A DNA stretch of 7,867 nucleotides from an uncultured Alphaproteobacteria bacterium (GTDB lineage: Bacteria > Pseudomonadota > Alphaproteobacteria > Rhizobiales > Hyphomicrobiaceae), in NCBI GenBank assembly GCA_937950105.1, contig CALFEM010000398.1:1-7867 (forward strand). The letters run 5' to 3'. A model generated the notes under the pieces. The model had not been told where the DNA came from and did no database searches. It was given only the letters and a program-made list of their open reading frames with translations. The position numbers and the translations under genes were made by a program. Shown piece after piece: positions 1 through 4,679 of the stretch (the stretch's first letter is position 1; each line of letters begins with the position of its first letter).

Positions 1-96
1 GGGCCGATCGGCTCTGCGGTGCCGGTTGCCGGGCGCGCGCCGCCGCGCCCGCCGCGGCCCGAGCCCGACGCCGGCATGGAGCCGCAGCCGGGCTAG
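1..96 (+). CDS. 3' end of an upstream gene, Pro-rich C-terminus (partial)
   Basis: Frame 1 is open from the first base of the window to a TAG at 94-96 and encodes 31 residues rich in Pro, Arg, Ala and Gly, with an acidic stretch near the end. I do not recognise a family, and such a low-complexity tail could belong to almost any protein. The case for a real gene end is positional: the stop lies about 32 nt before a perfect intrinsic terminator on the same strand, which implies that a plus-strand transcript finishes here. The start and most of the protein lie outside the window. In this GC-rich DNA a 31-codon open frame alone is weak evidence, and another plus-strand frame also stays open through this region, so the frame assignment is tentative. 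Confidence 0.45.
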   Translation, partial: GPIGSAVPVAGRAPPRPPRPEPDAGMEPQPG

Positions 97-127
97 GTCG
101 CGGCAGGCAGAACGTAGCACCCTCAGC

Positions 128-162
128 AAGGCCGACGGATCGCTCCGTCGGCCTTTCGCTTT
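128..162 (+). terminator. Rho-independent terminator
   Basis: An 11-12 bp perfect stem (left arm 128-139, right arm 144-155) encloses the tetraloop TCGC at 140-143. It is followed by TTTCGCTTT, a T-rich tail on the plus strand. The minus-strand side has no comparable T-run, so it should terminate plus-strand transcription from the gene ending at 96. It separates that gene from the dehydrogenase starting at 241, which must therefore have its own promoter or depend on read-through. Confidence 0.9.
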
Positions 163-192
163 GCAAAGGGTGCCGATCCCGGACGGCCGCAT

Positions 193-230
193 CTGCACCT
201 TCCCGCGTGCAGGAGCCGCGAAAACGCGGC
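193..230 (+). promoter_or_regulatory. Inverted repeats in the leader of the dehydrogenase gene
   Basis: Two small dyads lie between the terminator and the dehydrogenase start codon. The first is CTGCAC-N8-GTGCAG at 193-212, a spaced 6-bp inverted repeat of the size typical of dimeric regulator operators. The second is GCCGCG-AAAA-CGCGGC at 215-230, a compact hairpin ending 10 nt before the ATG at 241, which could limit ribosome access because no clear Shine-Dalgarno follows it. No convincing -35/-10 pair is visible. Six-bp dyads arise often by chance in GC-rich DNA, so a regulatory role is only inferred. Confidence 0.3.
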
Positions 231-240
231 AAAGTGGGGC

Positions 241-1092
241 ATGGCGAGCGCGACCACGGCCTTCAGGAACGCGAATGTGCTGGTGACGGGAGGCGCTTCC
301 GGCATCGGCCGCGCACTTGCCGAGCGCCTGGCCGGTCTCGGCGCTCACGTCACCGTCATCGATCTTCAGGCGGACCTCGCCGAGCAGGTCGCCGCATCGA
401 TCCGTGCCGCAGGCGGCAAGGCCGTTGCGTACACGCTCGACATCACAGATTACGCGGCGACGGAAGCGCTCTATCGCCGTGTCGCCGCGACGACCGGCAA
501 GCTCGACTTCGCCTTCAACAACGCCGGCATCTGGATGAGCGGCGACGCCCAGGCGTTTTCGCTCGACGACTGGAACCGGCTCATCGACGTCAATCTGCGC
601 GGCACCATCCATGGAACCCGCGCTGCCTACGCGATCATGGTCGCGCAAGGCTGCGGGCACATCGTCAACACGGCGTCGGTCGCCGGCCTGACGCCCGATC
701 CGGGCTGCACAGCATACGCGACGACCAAACATGCCATCGTCGGACTATGCTCGTCGCTGCGTGTCGAAGCTGCGCGCTATGGCGTGCGCGTGAGTGCACT
801 ATGCCCCGGTGTGGTCGAAACGCCGCTGCTCGACGGCGGCGGCAAGTTCGGCAAGGTGCTCGACGATGTCGGCGCGGATCAGATGCGCCGTATGTGGGCG
901 GGCATGCGGCCGATGCCCGCCGATGCCTTCGCCGCGCGTGCCCTCGCGGACGTGGCGCGCAATCGCGCGGTCATCGTCTGGCCCTTCGGCGGGCGCCTGC
1001 TGTGGTGGGCCGAGCGCCTTTCACCCGAACTCGGCTCGCGGCTCGCGCGCATCATCTACCAGCGCAACCAGCGCGCCATGGGACTGGCTTGA
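241..1092 (+). CDS. Short-chain dehydrogenase/reductase (classical SDR)
   Basis: This is a 283-aa cytosolic NAD(P)-dependent oxidoreductase acting on an unidentified alcohol or ketone. The classical SDR signatures are all present in order: the Rossmann glycine motif TGGASGIG at residues 16-23, NNAG at 93-96, Asn118, catalytic Ser146, and Tyr159-x3-Lys163, followed by the PG motif at 189-190 with Thr194. Asp41 at the end of the second beta strand usually marks NAD(H) rather than NADP(H) preference. The chain is about 30 residues longer than the 250-aa norm. The extra C-terminal segment (about 235-283) is rich in Trp, Leu and Arg, including a WW pair, and could be amphipathic or membrane-associated. 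The ATG at 241 is the only reasonable start, because the nucleotide-binding fold begins about ten residues later and no in-frame start lies just upstream. The Shine-Dalgarno is poor. The gene stands alone after a terminator and converges on the next gene. Substrate cannot be predicted. Confidence 0.93.
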   Translation: MASATTAFRNANVLVTGGASGIGRALAERLAGLGAHVTVIDLQADLAEQVAASIRAAGGKAVAYTLDITDYAATEALYRRVAATTGKLDFAFNNAGIWMSGDAQAFSLDDWNRLIDVNLRGTIHGTRAAYAIMVAQGCGHIVNTASVAGLTPDPGCTAYATTKHAIVGLCSSLRVEAARYGVRVSALCPGVVETPLLDGGGKFGKVLDDVGADQMRRMWAGMRPMPADAFAARALADVARNRAVIVWPFGGRLLWWAERLSPELGSRLARIIYQRNQRAMGLA

Positions 1093-1134
1093 ATGGCTGC
1101 GCTGGCCGGACCGCGTGCAGTCGCAGCTTCATCT

Positions 1135-1162
1135 CCGGCGACATTGCAGGCGCCGGTTTTCT
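1135..1162 (+). terminator. Possible terminator after the dehydrogenase gene
   Basis: A 6-bp GC stem (CCGGCG at 1135-1140, CGCCGG at 1151-1156) with a 10-nt loop is followed immediately by TTTTCT on the plus strand, 43 nt after the dehydrogenase stop. Position and T-run fit an intrinsic terminator, but the stem is short and the loop large, so it would be weak. A perfect 10-bp palindrome, CTCCGCGGAG, lies slightly downstream at 1189-1198, next to the stop of the convergent minus-strand gene. Confidence 0.45.
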
Positions 1163-1203
1163 GGTCACAACTGCACGCGGTCGGTGCTCTCCGCGGAGGA
1201 GCA

Positions 1204-1437
1204 TCAATCCCGGTCGTTGTCGCGATCACGCGCACCCTTGCGGCGATCATCGTCGCTGTCGCGGTCATCGTCGTGGTCGCGGTCGCGCCGGCCGGCGTGC
1301 TCCTTGCGGTCATGGTCGCCGTCGCGCTCGCTGGCTTCGGCGTAGCTGCGGCCGCGCACGCCGTCATCGTCGGACGCGAGCACCGGGGCGGCGGTGGCGA
1401 GCAGGAGTGCGGTCAGGGCGGCGATGGTGAGTTTCAT
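1204..1437 (-). CDS. Small exported Asp/Arg-rich protein, function unknown
   Basis: This is a 77-aa protein with a clear Sec signal peptide: MK at the start, a hydrophobic core of Leu, Ala and Thr, and a likely signal peptidase site after residue 21 (PVLA before SDDD). The mature 56 residues hold 19 Asp and 13 Arg, more than half of the chain, in runs of D-R, D-D and H-D with one Tyr and no Cys. It should be disordered and highly charged in the periplasm or outside the cell. Such compositions could bind divalent cations or anionic polymers, but that is inference. The start is supported by a strong Shine-Dalgarno, GAGGAG, 8 nt upstream of the ATG. The gene is convergent with the dehydrogenase and divergent from folP. 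The DNA of the D/R tract is itself repetitive (alternating GTCGCGG-like units on the plus strand), so length variation between strains is plausible. Confidence 0.75.
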   Translation of the reverse strand: MKLTIAALTALLLATAAPVLASDDDGVRGRSYAEASERDGDHDRKEHAGRRDRDHDDDRDSDDDRRKGARDRDNDRD

Positions 1438-1716
1438 GAATGTGTCTCCTCGTTTTGCTGTCGTGCTGACGGGAGGGAGATTGGCACGGACCGGCTGACC
1501 GCCCCGTGACGCTGCCTGTCAGTAAAATGCAAGGTGTCAGTGAAATGCGGGGCAGGGAGACGTTGACGCTCGCTCGCCCTCGCCGCAGCGGCGTGGAGAC
1601 GCCCGCCAGCGTATGCTAGCAAGGCCAGCGACAGATCTGCCGCGTGCGCTTTCGATGCGAGCGCGCGTGGCGCCTCGTTGCCCCGCCCTTCCGAGCCTTG
1701 CACATTCGAGGTTGCC
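1438..1716. promoter_or_regulatory. Divergent intergenic region with 18-bp tandem repeat
   Basis: This 279-bp gap lies between the start codons of the Asp/Arg-rich gene (-) and folP (+), so it should hold both promoters. The only clear structure is a tandem direct repeat: TGTCAGTAAAATGCAAGG at 1517-1534 followed directly by a second unit at 1535-1552, identical at 15 of 18 positions. Adjacent near-identical sites are a common operator layout, though one turn and three quarters of helix per unit is not diagnostic. A TTGACG hexamer at 1563-1568 lacks a good -10 partner, and TATGCT at 1612-1617 lacks a good -35, so I do not assign promoters. The folP Shine-Dalgarno GAGG is at 1708-1711. Confidence 0.4.
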
Positions 1717-2817
1717 ATGCAGCGTTCGCTCTACCTTCGCCCGGTCGGTCTCTATCCCGTGCCCGCGGACGAGAGCGAGGTGTGGGGCGGCCTGCAGGTC
1801 GCCGGCCAGCCGCTCGCGTTTTCCGCCATCGAGGTGATCGAGCGCCGCGCCAAGGGTTCCGAGCGGCGCATCATCGGCATCGGCGAATTCATGGAGCGTG
1901 ACTGGGGGCGCCATACGCTGACCGCCTCCGACATGTTCGATCGCATCCTGACGCCGCGTCCGCGCCTCGCCGGCCTCGATCTCACGCGGCCGCGCATCAT
2001 GGGCATCGTCAACGTCACGCCCGACAGCTTCTCCGACGGTGGCCGTCACGATGCGGCAGACGCGGCGATCGCGCATGCACTTCGGCTCGCCGACGAAGGC
2101 GCCGACATCCTCGACATCGGTGGAGAATCGACGCGGCCCGGTTCCGATGCCGTGGCGCTGGACGAGGAGCTGCGCCGCGTGCTGCCGGTGATCGAGGGCC
2201 TGCGCGCGAAGACCGACAAGCTGATATCGATCGACACGCGCAAGGCCGAGGTGATGCGCCGTGCGGCCGAAGCGGGCGCCGACATCCTCAACGACGTGTC
2301 GGCGCTGACGCACGACCCGGAAGCGCTCGAGGTCGCGGCGGAGACCGGCCTGCCGGTGATGCTCATGCACGCGCAGGGCGACCCGAAGACCATGAACGAC
2401 AATCCGGTCTACGACGACGTGGCGCTCGACGTGTTCGATTTTCTCGAGCGGCGCATTCACGCCTGCGAGGCTGTCGGCATCCCGCGCGCGAAAATCGTCG
2501 CCGATCCGGGCATCGGCTTCGGCAAGCACCTCAACCACAACGTCGCGGTGCTGGCCTCGATGAGCCTCTATCACGGGCTCGGCGTGCCGGTGCTGCTCGG
2601 CGCCTCGCGCAAGAAGCTGATCGGCCAGCTCTGCAACGTCGACAATCCGCAAGACCGCGTGCCGGGCTCGATCGCGGCGGCGCTCAACTCCATCGCGCAG
2701 GGCGTGCAGATCGTGCGCGTGCACGATGTCGCCGCGACACGCCAGGCGGTGAGCGTGTGGCAGGCCGCGTCGCAGGGCAGCGAGAAGGCGGTGGCGGCGG
2801 AGCGCAAGAATGTCTGA
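1717..2817 (+). CDS. folP: Dihydropteroate synthase
   Basis: This enzyme condenses 6-hydroxymethyl-7,8-dihydropterin diphosphate with p-aminobenzoate to give dihydropteroate in folate synthesis; it is the sulfonamide target. The 366-aa chain carries both family signatures: MGIVNVTPDSFSDGG at residues 95-109 and GADILDIGGESTRPG at 128-142. Further expected residues are Asp173, Asn192, Asp263, the SRKK loop at 297-300, and Arg334-x-His336, matching by alignment of motifs the pterin, pABA and phosphate ligands of the E. coli enzyme. The TIM barrel begins near residue 90. Residues 1-90 are an extension absent from the 280-aa E. coli protein but seen, from memory, in many alphaproteobacterial homologues (YLRPVGL near the start). 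The ATG at 1717 is preferred over an in-frame TTG at 1678, because GAGG lies 5 nt upstream of it and the family-like sequence begins directly after. The gene is followed not by glmM, its frequent partner, but by an overlapping membrane-protein gene. Confidence 0.96.
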   Translation: MQRSLYLRPVGLYPVPADESEVWGGLQVAGQPLAFSAIEVIERRAKGSERRIIGIGEFMERDWGRHTLTASDMFDRILTPRPRLAGLDLTRPRIMGIVNVTPDSFSDGGRHDAADAAIAHALRLADEGADILDIGGESTRPGSDAVALDEELRRVLPVIEGLRAKTDKLISIDTRKAEVMRRAAEAGADILNDVSALTHDPEALEVAAETGLPVMLMHAQGDPKTMNDNPVYDDVALDVFDFLERRIHACEAVGIPRAKIVADPGIGFGKHLNHNVAVLASMSLYHGLGVPVLLGASRKKLIGQLCNVDNPQDRVPGSIAAALNSIAQGVQIVRVHDVAATRQAVSVWQAASQGSEKAVAAERKNV

Positions 2818-3415
2818 GGGCGGCGCTGTGCCGTTGTCCGTGTCCGATGCGGCGCCGCTGCGTATCGAGGCCGTCGTGCGGCGCGAGCATTTCGCCGAGT
2901 TGTCGACCGTCGCGGGCAAGCAACTCGCGCGTGGTGGTTCGATGCTCCCGATCGGTGTCGGCTACTGGATCGCGGTCGGCATCGTCGCGCTGGCGCTGTT
3001 CCGCTTTGCGGATGCCAATCTCGTCGCGATCGACGCCGACTCGTTCGGACCGAGCGAGGTCGTGTTGATCGCGCTGTTGAGCGGCGCCATCACGACTCTC
3101 CTGCTGCAATGGCTGATGGCGCGCAGAATCGCGGCTCGCCATCGCAATTGGTCGCTGCGCGAGGGCGGCAGCTATCTCGGGCCGCGCACCTTCACGCTCG
3201 ACGCCGACGGCCTGCGCATCGAGGGTGCGCACGGCATGACGTTGACGCGCTGGCCGGTGATCGTCGAAGTGTCCGAAACGGCGCAAACGCTGCTGCTGTG
3301 GACCGACCCCGGTGCCGCGATCATGGTGCCGAAGGATGCTTTCGCCAGCGATGCGGACCGCGCCGCGTTCGTGGCACTGGTGGAGGCGCGAATCGGGGGT
3401 GCGGGCGCGGTGTGA
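2810..3415 (+). CDS. YcxB-like two-helix inner-membrane protein
   Basis: This is a 201-aa predicted integral membrane protein. A 45-residue N-terminal region is followed by two transmembrane helices, about residues 46-67 and 84-104, joined by a short acidic loop, then a positively charged RRIAAR stop-transfer segment and a soluble C-terminal domain from about 110. That domain has the YcxB-like pattern I recognise: a predicted beta strand with FTLDADGLRIEG (152-163 region), a Trp followed by an I-V-E-V strand with SETAQTLLLW, then VPKDAF and a final helix. The family's biochemical function is unknown. The ATG overlaps the folP stop by 8 nt (2810-2817) and has GGAG about 7 nt upstream inside folP, so translation is probably coupled to folP. 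No enzymatic link to folate is implied by this arrangement. Assignment to YcxB-like is by pattern memory, not by search. Confidence 0.78.
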   Translation: MSEGGAVPLSVSDAAPLRIEAVVRREHFAELSTVAGKQLARGGSMLPIGVGYWIAVGIVALALFRFADANLVAIDADSFGPSEVVLIALLSGAITTLLLQWLMARRIAARHRNWSLREGGSYLGPRTFTLDADGLRIEGAHGMTLTRWPVIVEVSETAQTLLLWTDPGAAIMVPKDAFASDADRAAFVALVEARIGGAGAV

Positions 3416-3559
3416 GCGTCGCCCCTGCGGCGCGCGTGGGGCCAGCTTCAGGCTTGCCAAGCTTGCGCAGGACACCCGCAGGCCGGACAGCCGTCAACCC
3501 GCCCGCGTTGTTCGAGGTTTGAACCACGAGCCCGTGCCCGGCCGAAGATCGACGTTCAT
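3416..3559. other. Intergenic stretch without recognisable gene
   Basis: This region runs from the membrane-protein stop to the first repeat module. I see no coding frame with a ribosome-binding site and no T-tailed hairpin that would end the folP operon. The only structures are short: GCTTG-C-CAAGC within the sequence around 3452-3462, and CCTGCGG near 3424 matched by CCGCAGG near 3476. Termination of the folP operon may depend on Rho or on the hairpins further downstream. Confidence 0.5.
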
Positions 3560-3574
3560 CGAACATGCGGCTCT

Positions 3575-3602
3575 GACGCTTGCGGCTGCCGGTGGCAGAC
3601 GC
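3575..3602. repeat. Short palindromic element A1
   Basis: The core TGCGGCTGCC-GGT-GGCAG is followed by a degenerate right arm (ACGCG instead of CCGCA). The left flank GACGCT is shared with elements A2 (partly) and A4. The inner GCTGCC/GGCAGC-type pairing survives only partly. Confidence 0.75.
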
Positions 3603-3669
3603 GGAAAGAGAGGGCGCGGGCGAATGAAGGGGGCGGCCATCCGACGCGAGCCATCGGATATGCGGCACC

Positions 3670-3700
3670 AACGCTTGCGGCTGCCAGTGGCAGCAACTGA
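3670..3700. repeat. Short palindromic element A2
   Basis: The core TGCGGCTGCC-AGT-GGCAGC has six inner base pairs intact, and the outer right arm has decayed to AACTGA. The left flank ACGCT matches elements A1 and A4. It lies 61 nt before element B1. Confidence 0.75.
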
Positions 3701-3736
3701 TGCAAGGCGGTCGGCAGGAGCTTGGTACGCGAAGGC

Positions 3737-3809
3737 GTCGGGTTACGCGCGGGCGATGCGGTGCCTGTGATCCGCGACCGCGCGATCCGCGCTAACCCGA
3801 CCTACGGTC
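3737..3809. repeat. REP-like 73-bp hairpin element B1
   Basis: Direct repeat of element B2 with 69 of 73 identical positions. Terminal arms GTCGGGTTA and TAACCCGAC form a 9-bp stem that continues inward past one bulged C with GCGCGG against CCGCGC. Compared with B2, the two innermost stem positions (3785 and 3786) are changed, giving one mismatch and one G-T wobble. Read on the minus strand, the palindrome is preceded by GTAG, the tetranucleotide that marks REP sequences mobilised by RAYT-type transposases. It is a relative of the widespread GTCGGGTTA / TAACCCGAC intergenic palindromes. Confidence 0.8.
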
Positions 3810-3828
3810 CCTCGCCGACAGGTTCGCA

Positions 3829-3843
3829 GGCGCGTTCAGCGCC
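3829..3843. repeat. Small hairpin GGCGC-GTTCA-GCGCC
   Basis: A perfect 5-bp GC stem with a 5-nt loop, between element B1 and the larger hairpin at 3871. It has no T-rich tail on either strand. It may be fortuitous in this GC-rich context. Confidence 0.4.
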
Positions 3844-3870
3844 GATCGTACATCGATAGAGAGAGGGAGT

Positions 3871-3890
3871 CCGAGGGACACGTCCCTCGG
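3871..3890. repeat. Perfect hairpin CCGAGGGAC / GTCCCTCGG
   Basis: Nine-bp perfect arms (3871-3879 and 3882-3890) are separated by two bases, or equivalently form an 8-bp stem with a CACG tetraloop. No T-run follows on either strand, so it is not a canonical intrinsic terminator. It lies between the two composite modules and is not part of either. Confidence 0.7.
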
Positions 3891-3898
3891 GCGGGTGC

Positions 3899-3936
3899 GG
3901 GCGGCAGCCCGCCGCGCAGCGCGGGTTATGCCGCCC
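3899..3936. repeat. Nested hairpin GGGCGGCA / TGCCGCCC
   Basis: Perfect 8-bp outer arms (3899-3906 and 3929-3936) enclose an inner CCCGC...GCGGG pairing (about 3908-3912 and 3921-3925). The layered palindrome with short GC arms resembles a REP-type element of a different family from A and B. It lies directly after the hairpin at 3871-3890. Confidence 0.65.
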
Positions 3937-3966
3937 TTGGATCGCGCGAACAGCTATCGCGGGTGT

Positions 3967-3989
3967 TGCGGCTGCCGCTGGCAGCCGCA
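3967..3989. repeat. Short palindromic element A3 (perfect)
   Basis: TGCGGCTGCC-GCT-GGCAGCCGCA is a perfect 10-bp inverted repeat with a 3-nt centre and is the best preserved of the four A elements. No T-run follows on either strand. Confidence 0.85.
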
Positions 3990-4053
3990 GATGGAGAGGG
4001 CGCCAGTTGATGAAGGGGGGGGTGAAAGAAGCAAGTCATCGGGTCACGCGCTC

Positions 4054-4086
4054 AGACGCTTGCGGCTACCAGTGGCAGCCGCAGAC
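4054..4086. repeat. Short palindromic element A4
   Basis: TGCGGCTACC-AGT-GGCAGCCGCA is the same 10-bp palindrome with a single arm mismatch, preceded by GACGCT as in A1. It lies 65 nt before element B2. Confidence 0.8.
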
Positions 4087-4125
4087 TTCATGTGGGTCGG
4101 CAATGTCATGGTGTGCGCGGAAGTC

Positions 4126-4198
4126 GTCGGGTTACGCGCGGGCGATGCGCTGCCGGTGATCCGCGACCGCGCGGCCCGCGCTAACCCGACCTACGGTC
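4126..4198. repeat. REP-like 73-bp hairpin element B2
   Basis: The arms 4126-4143 and 4174-4190 form a 17-bp stem interrupted by a single bulged C (4135): GTCGGGTTA plus GCGCGGGC pairs with GCCCGCGC plus TAACCCGAC around a 30-nt loop. On the minus strand it begins with GTAG directly before the palindrome, the usual REP signature. Its last base, 4198, is also part of the TAG stop (4198-4200) of the minus-strand gene, so the hairpin would be the first structure in that gene's 3' untranslated region. There it could protect the mRNA or slow transcription, but it lacks a U-tract. Confidence 0.85.
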
Positions 4199-4677
4199 TA
4201 TTTGCTACTGCTGTTACGAATAGCACCAATCTGCTGTTTTATCTCGTTGCGGTGATAGTTGTAAAAGCGGGTCAGTTCAGAAAAGGTACTATGGGAATCT
4301 ACTGCCGTGGCGAGGAGTTCAGGCGCGCCCAGTGTCGTTTCAATGACGGCTAAATCCTTTATGAGTACCTCGCGCAGGTGTTTGGCAGATGTTTCAGCAA
4401 GCAGTTTGCCGTTAACCGTTGCAGCAATTACCTCAAGCAGGTTTGCTCTTGCGTTGAACTCAGATGCAAAATCAGGAGTTGCTACGGCCTTTCTAAACTT
4501 CTCGTCGGCAGTGGTGAGAGTTTCGTACCACGCCAATATCGTAGCCGCATCGGTAGACCTGTAGGCTTGCCGGACTGATGTCGCATTCTGAAGTAGGGCG
4601 TAGCCGGCGAATGAAACGCCAACGACTTGCGCTACATTGGCAAGCAAAGCCCAGAATTGGCATGCCGAATCTTCCAC
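4198..4677 (-). CDS. Single-helix membrane-anchored protein, unknown function, low GC
   Basis: This is a 159-aa protein I do not recognise with confidence. Residues 8-30 (FWALLANV through YALLQ) form one transmembrane helix near the N-terminus. The rest is soluble and predicted mostly helical, with charged and aromatic positions (AWYETL, ARANLLEVIAA, a late FYNYHRNEIKQQI helix). The overall plan recalls small membrane proteins such as the DUF4760 type, but that is only a loose resemblance. The gene starts with GTG (4675-4677), 2 nt after the stop of the 46-codon ORF, and GGAAAAG within that ORF's end is the only ribosome-binding candidate, so coupled translation is likely. No ATG lies upstream in frame. 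By hand count G+C is about 51% against about 67% in folP, which suggests horizontal acquisition. Its stop touches REP-like element B2. Confidence 0.75.
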   Translation of the reverse strand: MEDSACQFWALLANVAQVVGVSFAGYALLQNATSVRQAYRSTDAATILAWYETLTTADEKFRKAVATPDFASEFNARANLLEVIAATVNGKLLAETSAKHLREVLIKDLAVIETTLGAPELLATAVDSHSTFSELTRFYNYHRNEIKQQIGAIRNSSSK

Positions 4678-4679
4678 GG

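Larger units (their letters stand above)
3560..3809. repeat. Composite repeat module, copy 1 (A1-A2-B1)
   Basis: First copy of a roughly 250-bp non-coding module. In order it holds a CGAACA lead-in (3560), hairpin element A1 (core from 3581), a spacer with GAGAGGGCGC (3608) and ATGAAGGGGG (3624), hairpin element A2 (core from 3676), and the 73-bp element B1 (3737-3809). The same landmarks occur in the same order at nearly the same offsets in copy 2: both spacer motifs sit exactly 27 and 43 nt after the A core in both copies, the second A core 95 versus 94 nt after the first, and B 156 versus 159 nt after it. The A and B parts are well conserved and the spacers are diverged, which points to selection on or exchange of the hairpin parts. 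No protein-coding frame is credible here. Confidence 0.85.
3947..4198. repeat. Composite repeat module, copy 2 (A3-A4-B2)
   Basis: Second copy of the module at 3560-3809, in the same orientation and about 252 bp long. It starts with the shared CGAACA (3947), then element A3 (core from 3967), GAGAGGGCGC (3994), ATGAAGGGGG (4010), element A4 (core from 4061) and element B2 (4126-4198). Copy 2 keeps the better hairpins: A3 is a perfect palindrome and B2 has an uninterrupted inner stem. Its right end coincides with the stop codon of the minus-strand membrane-protein gene. Confidence 0.85.

Noticed and set aside
207..1430. A 407-codon plus-strand frame across the dehydrogenase
   Set aside because: It is Arg/Cys/His-rich and out of frame with the clear SDR motifs. 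It is a codon-bias shadow that also runs over the convergent gene.
1093..1509. A 138-codon plus-strand frame starting right after the dehydrogenase stop, with apparent hydrophobic Val/Ala stretches
   Set aside because: The hydrophobic part is simply the reverse reading of the Asp/Arg codons of the minus-strand gene, which has a signal peptide and a strong Shine-Dalgarno. The plus frame has neither.
1434..1718. A 94-codon minus-strand frame whose TGA overlaps the ATG of the Asp/Arg-rich gene (ATGA)
   Set aside because: The overlap looks like coupling, but the start lies in the folP start codon, the ribosome-binding site is poor, the composition is Ala/Arg/His-rich, and it would cover the likely promoter region.
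1537..2919. A 460-codon minus-strand open frame opposite folP
   Set aside because: Its product is a low-complexity His/Arg/Ala/Asp chain expected from the antisense of a high-GC gene, while the plus strand encodes an unmistakable dihydropteroate synthase.
2684..3475. A 263-codon minus-strand frame opposite the YcxB-like gene
   Set aside because: Arg/His/Ala/Gln-rich antisense composition. The plus strand shows two clear membrane helices and a coupled start.
3560..4198. CRISPR array
   Set aside because: Repeat units are of different types, unevenly spaced (about 60-95 nt or more) and palindromic with related spacers. There are no uniform repeats with unique 30-40 nt spacers and no cas genes.
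3895..4353. A 152-codon plus-strand frame across the repeat module into the low-GC gene
   Set aside because: It translates through palindromic repeats and the antisense of the membrane-protein gene, with no ribosome-binding site and no recognisable domain.
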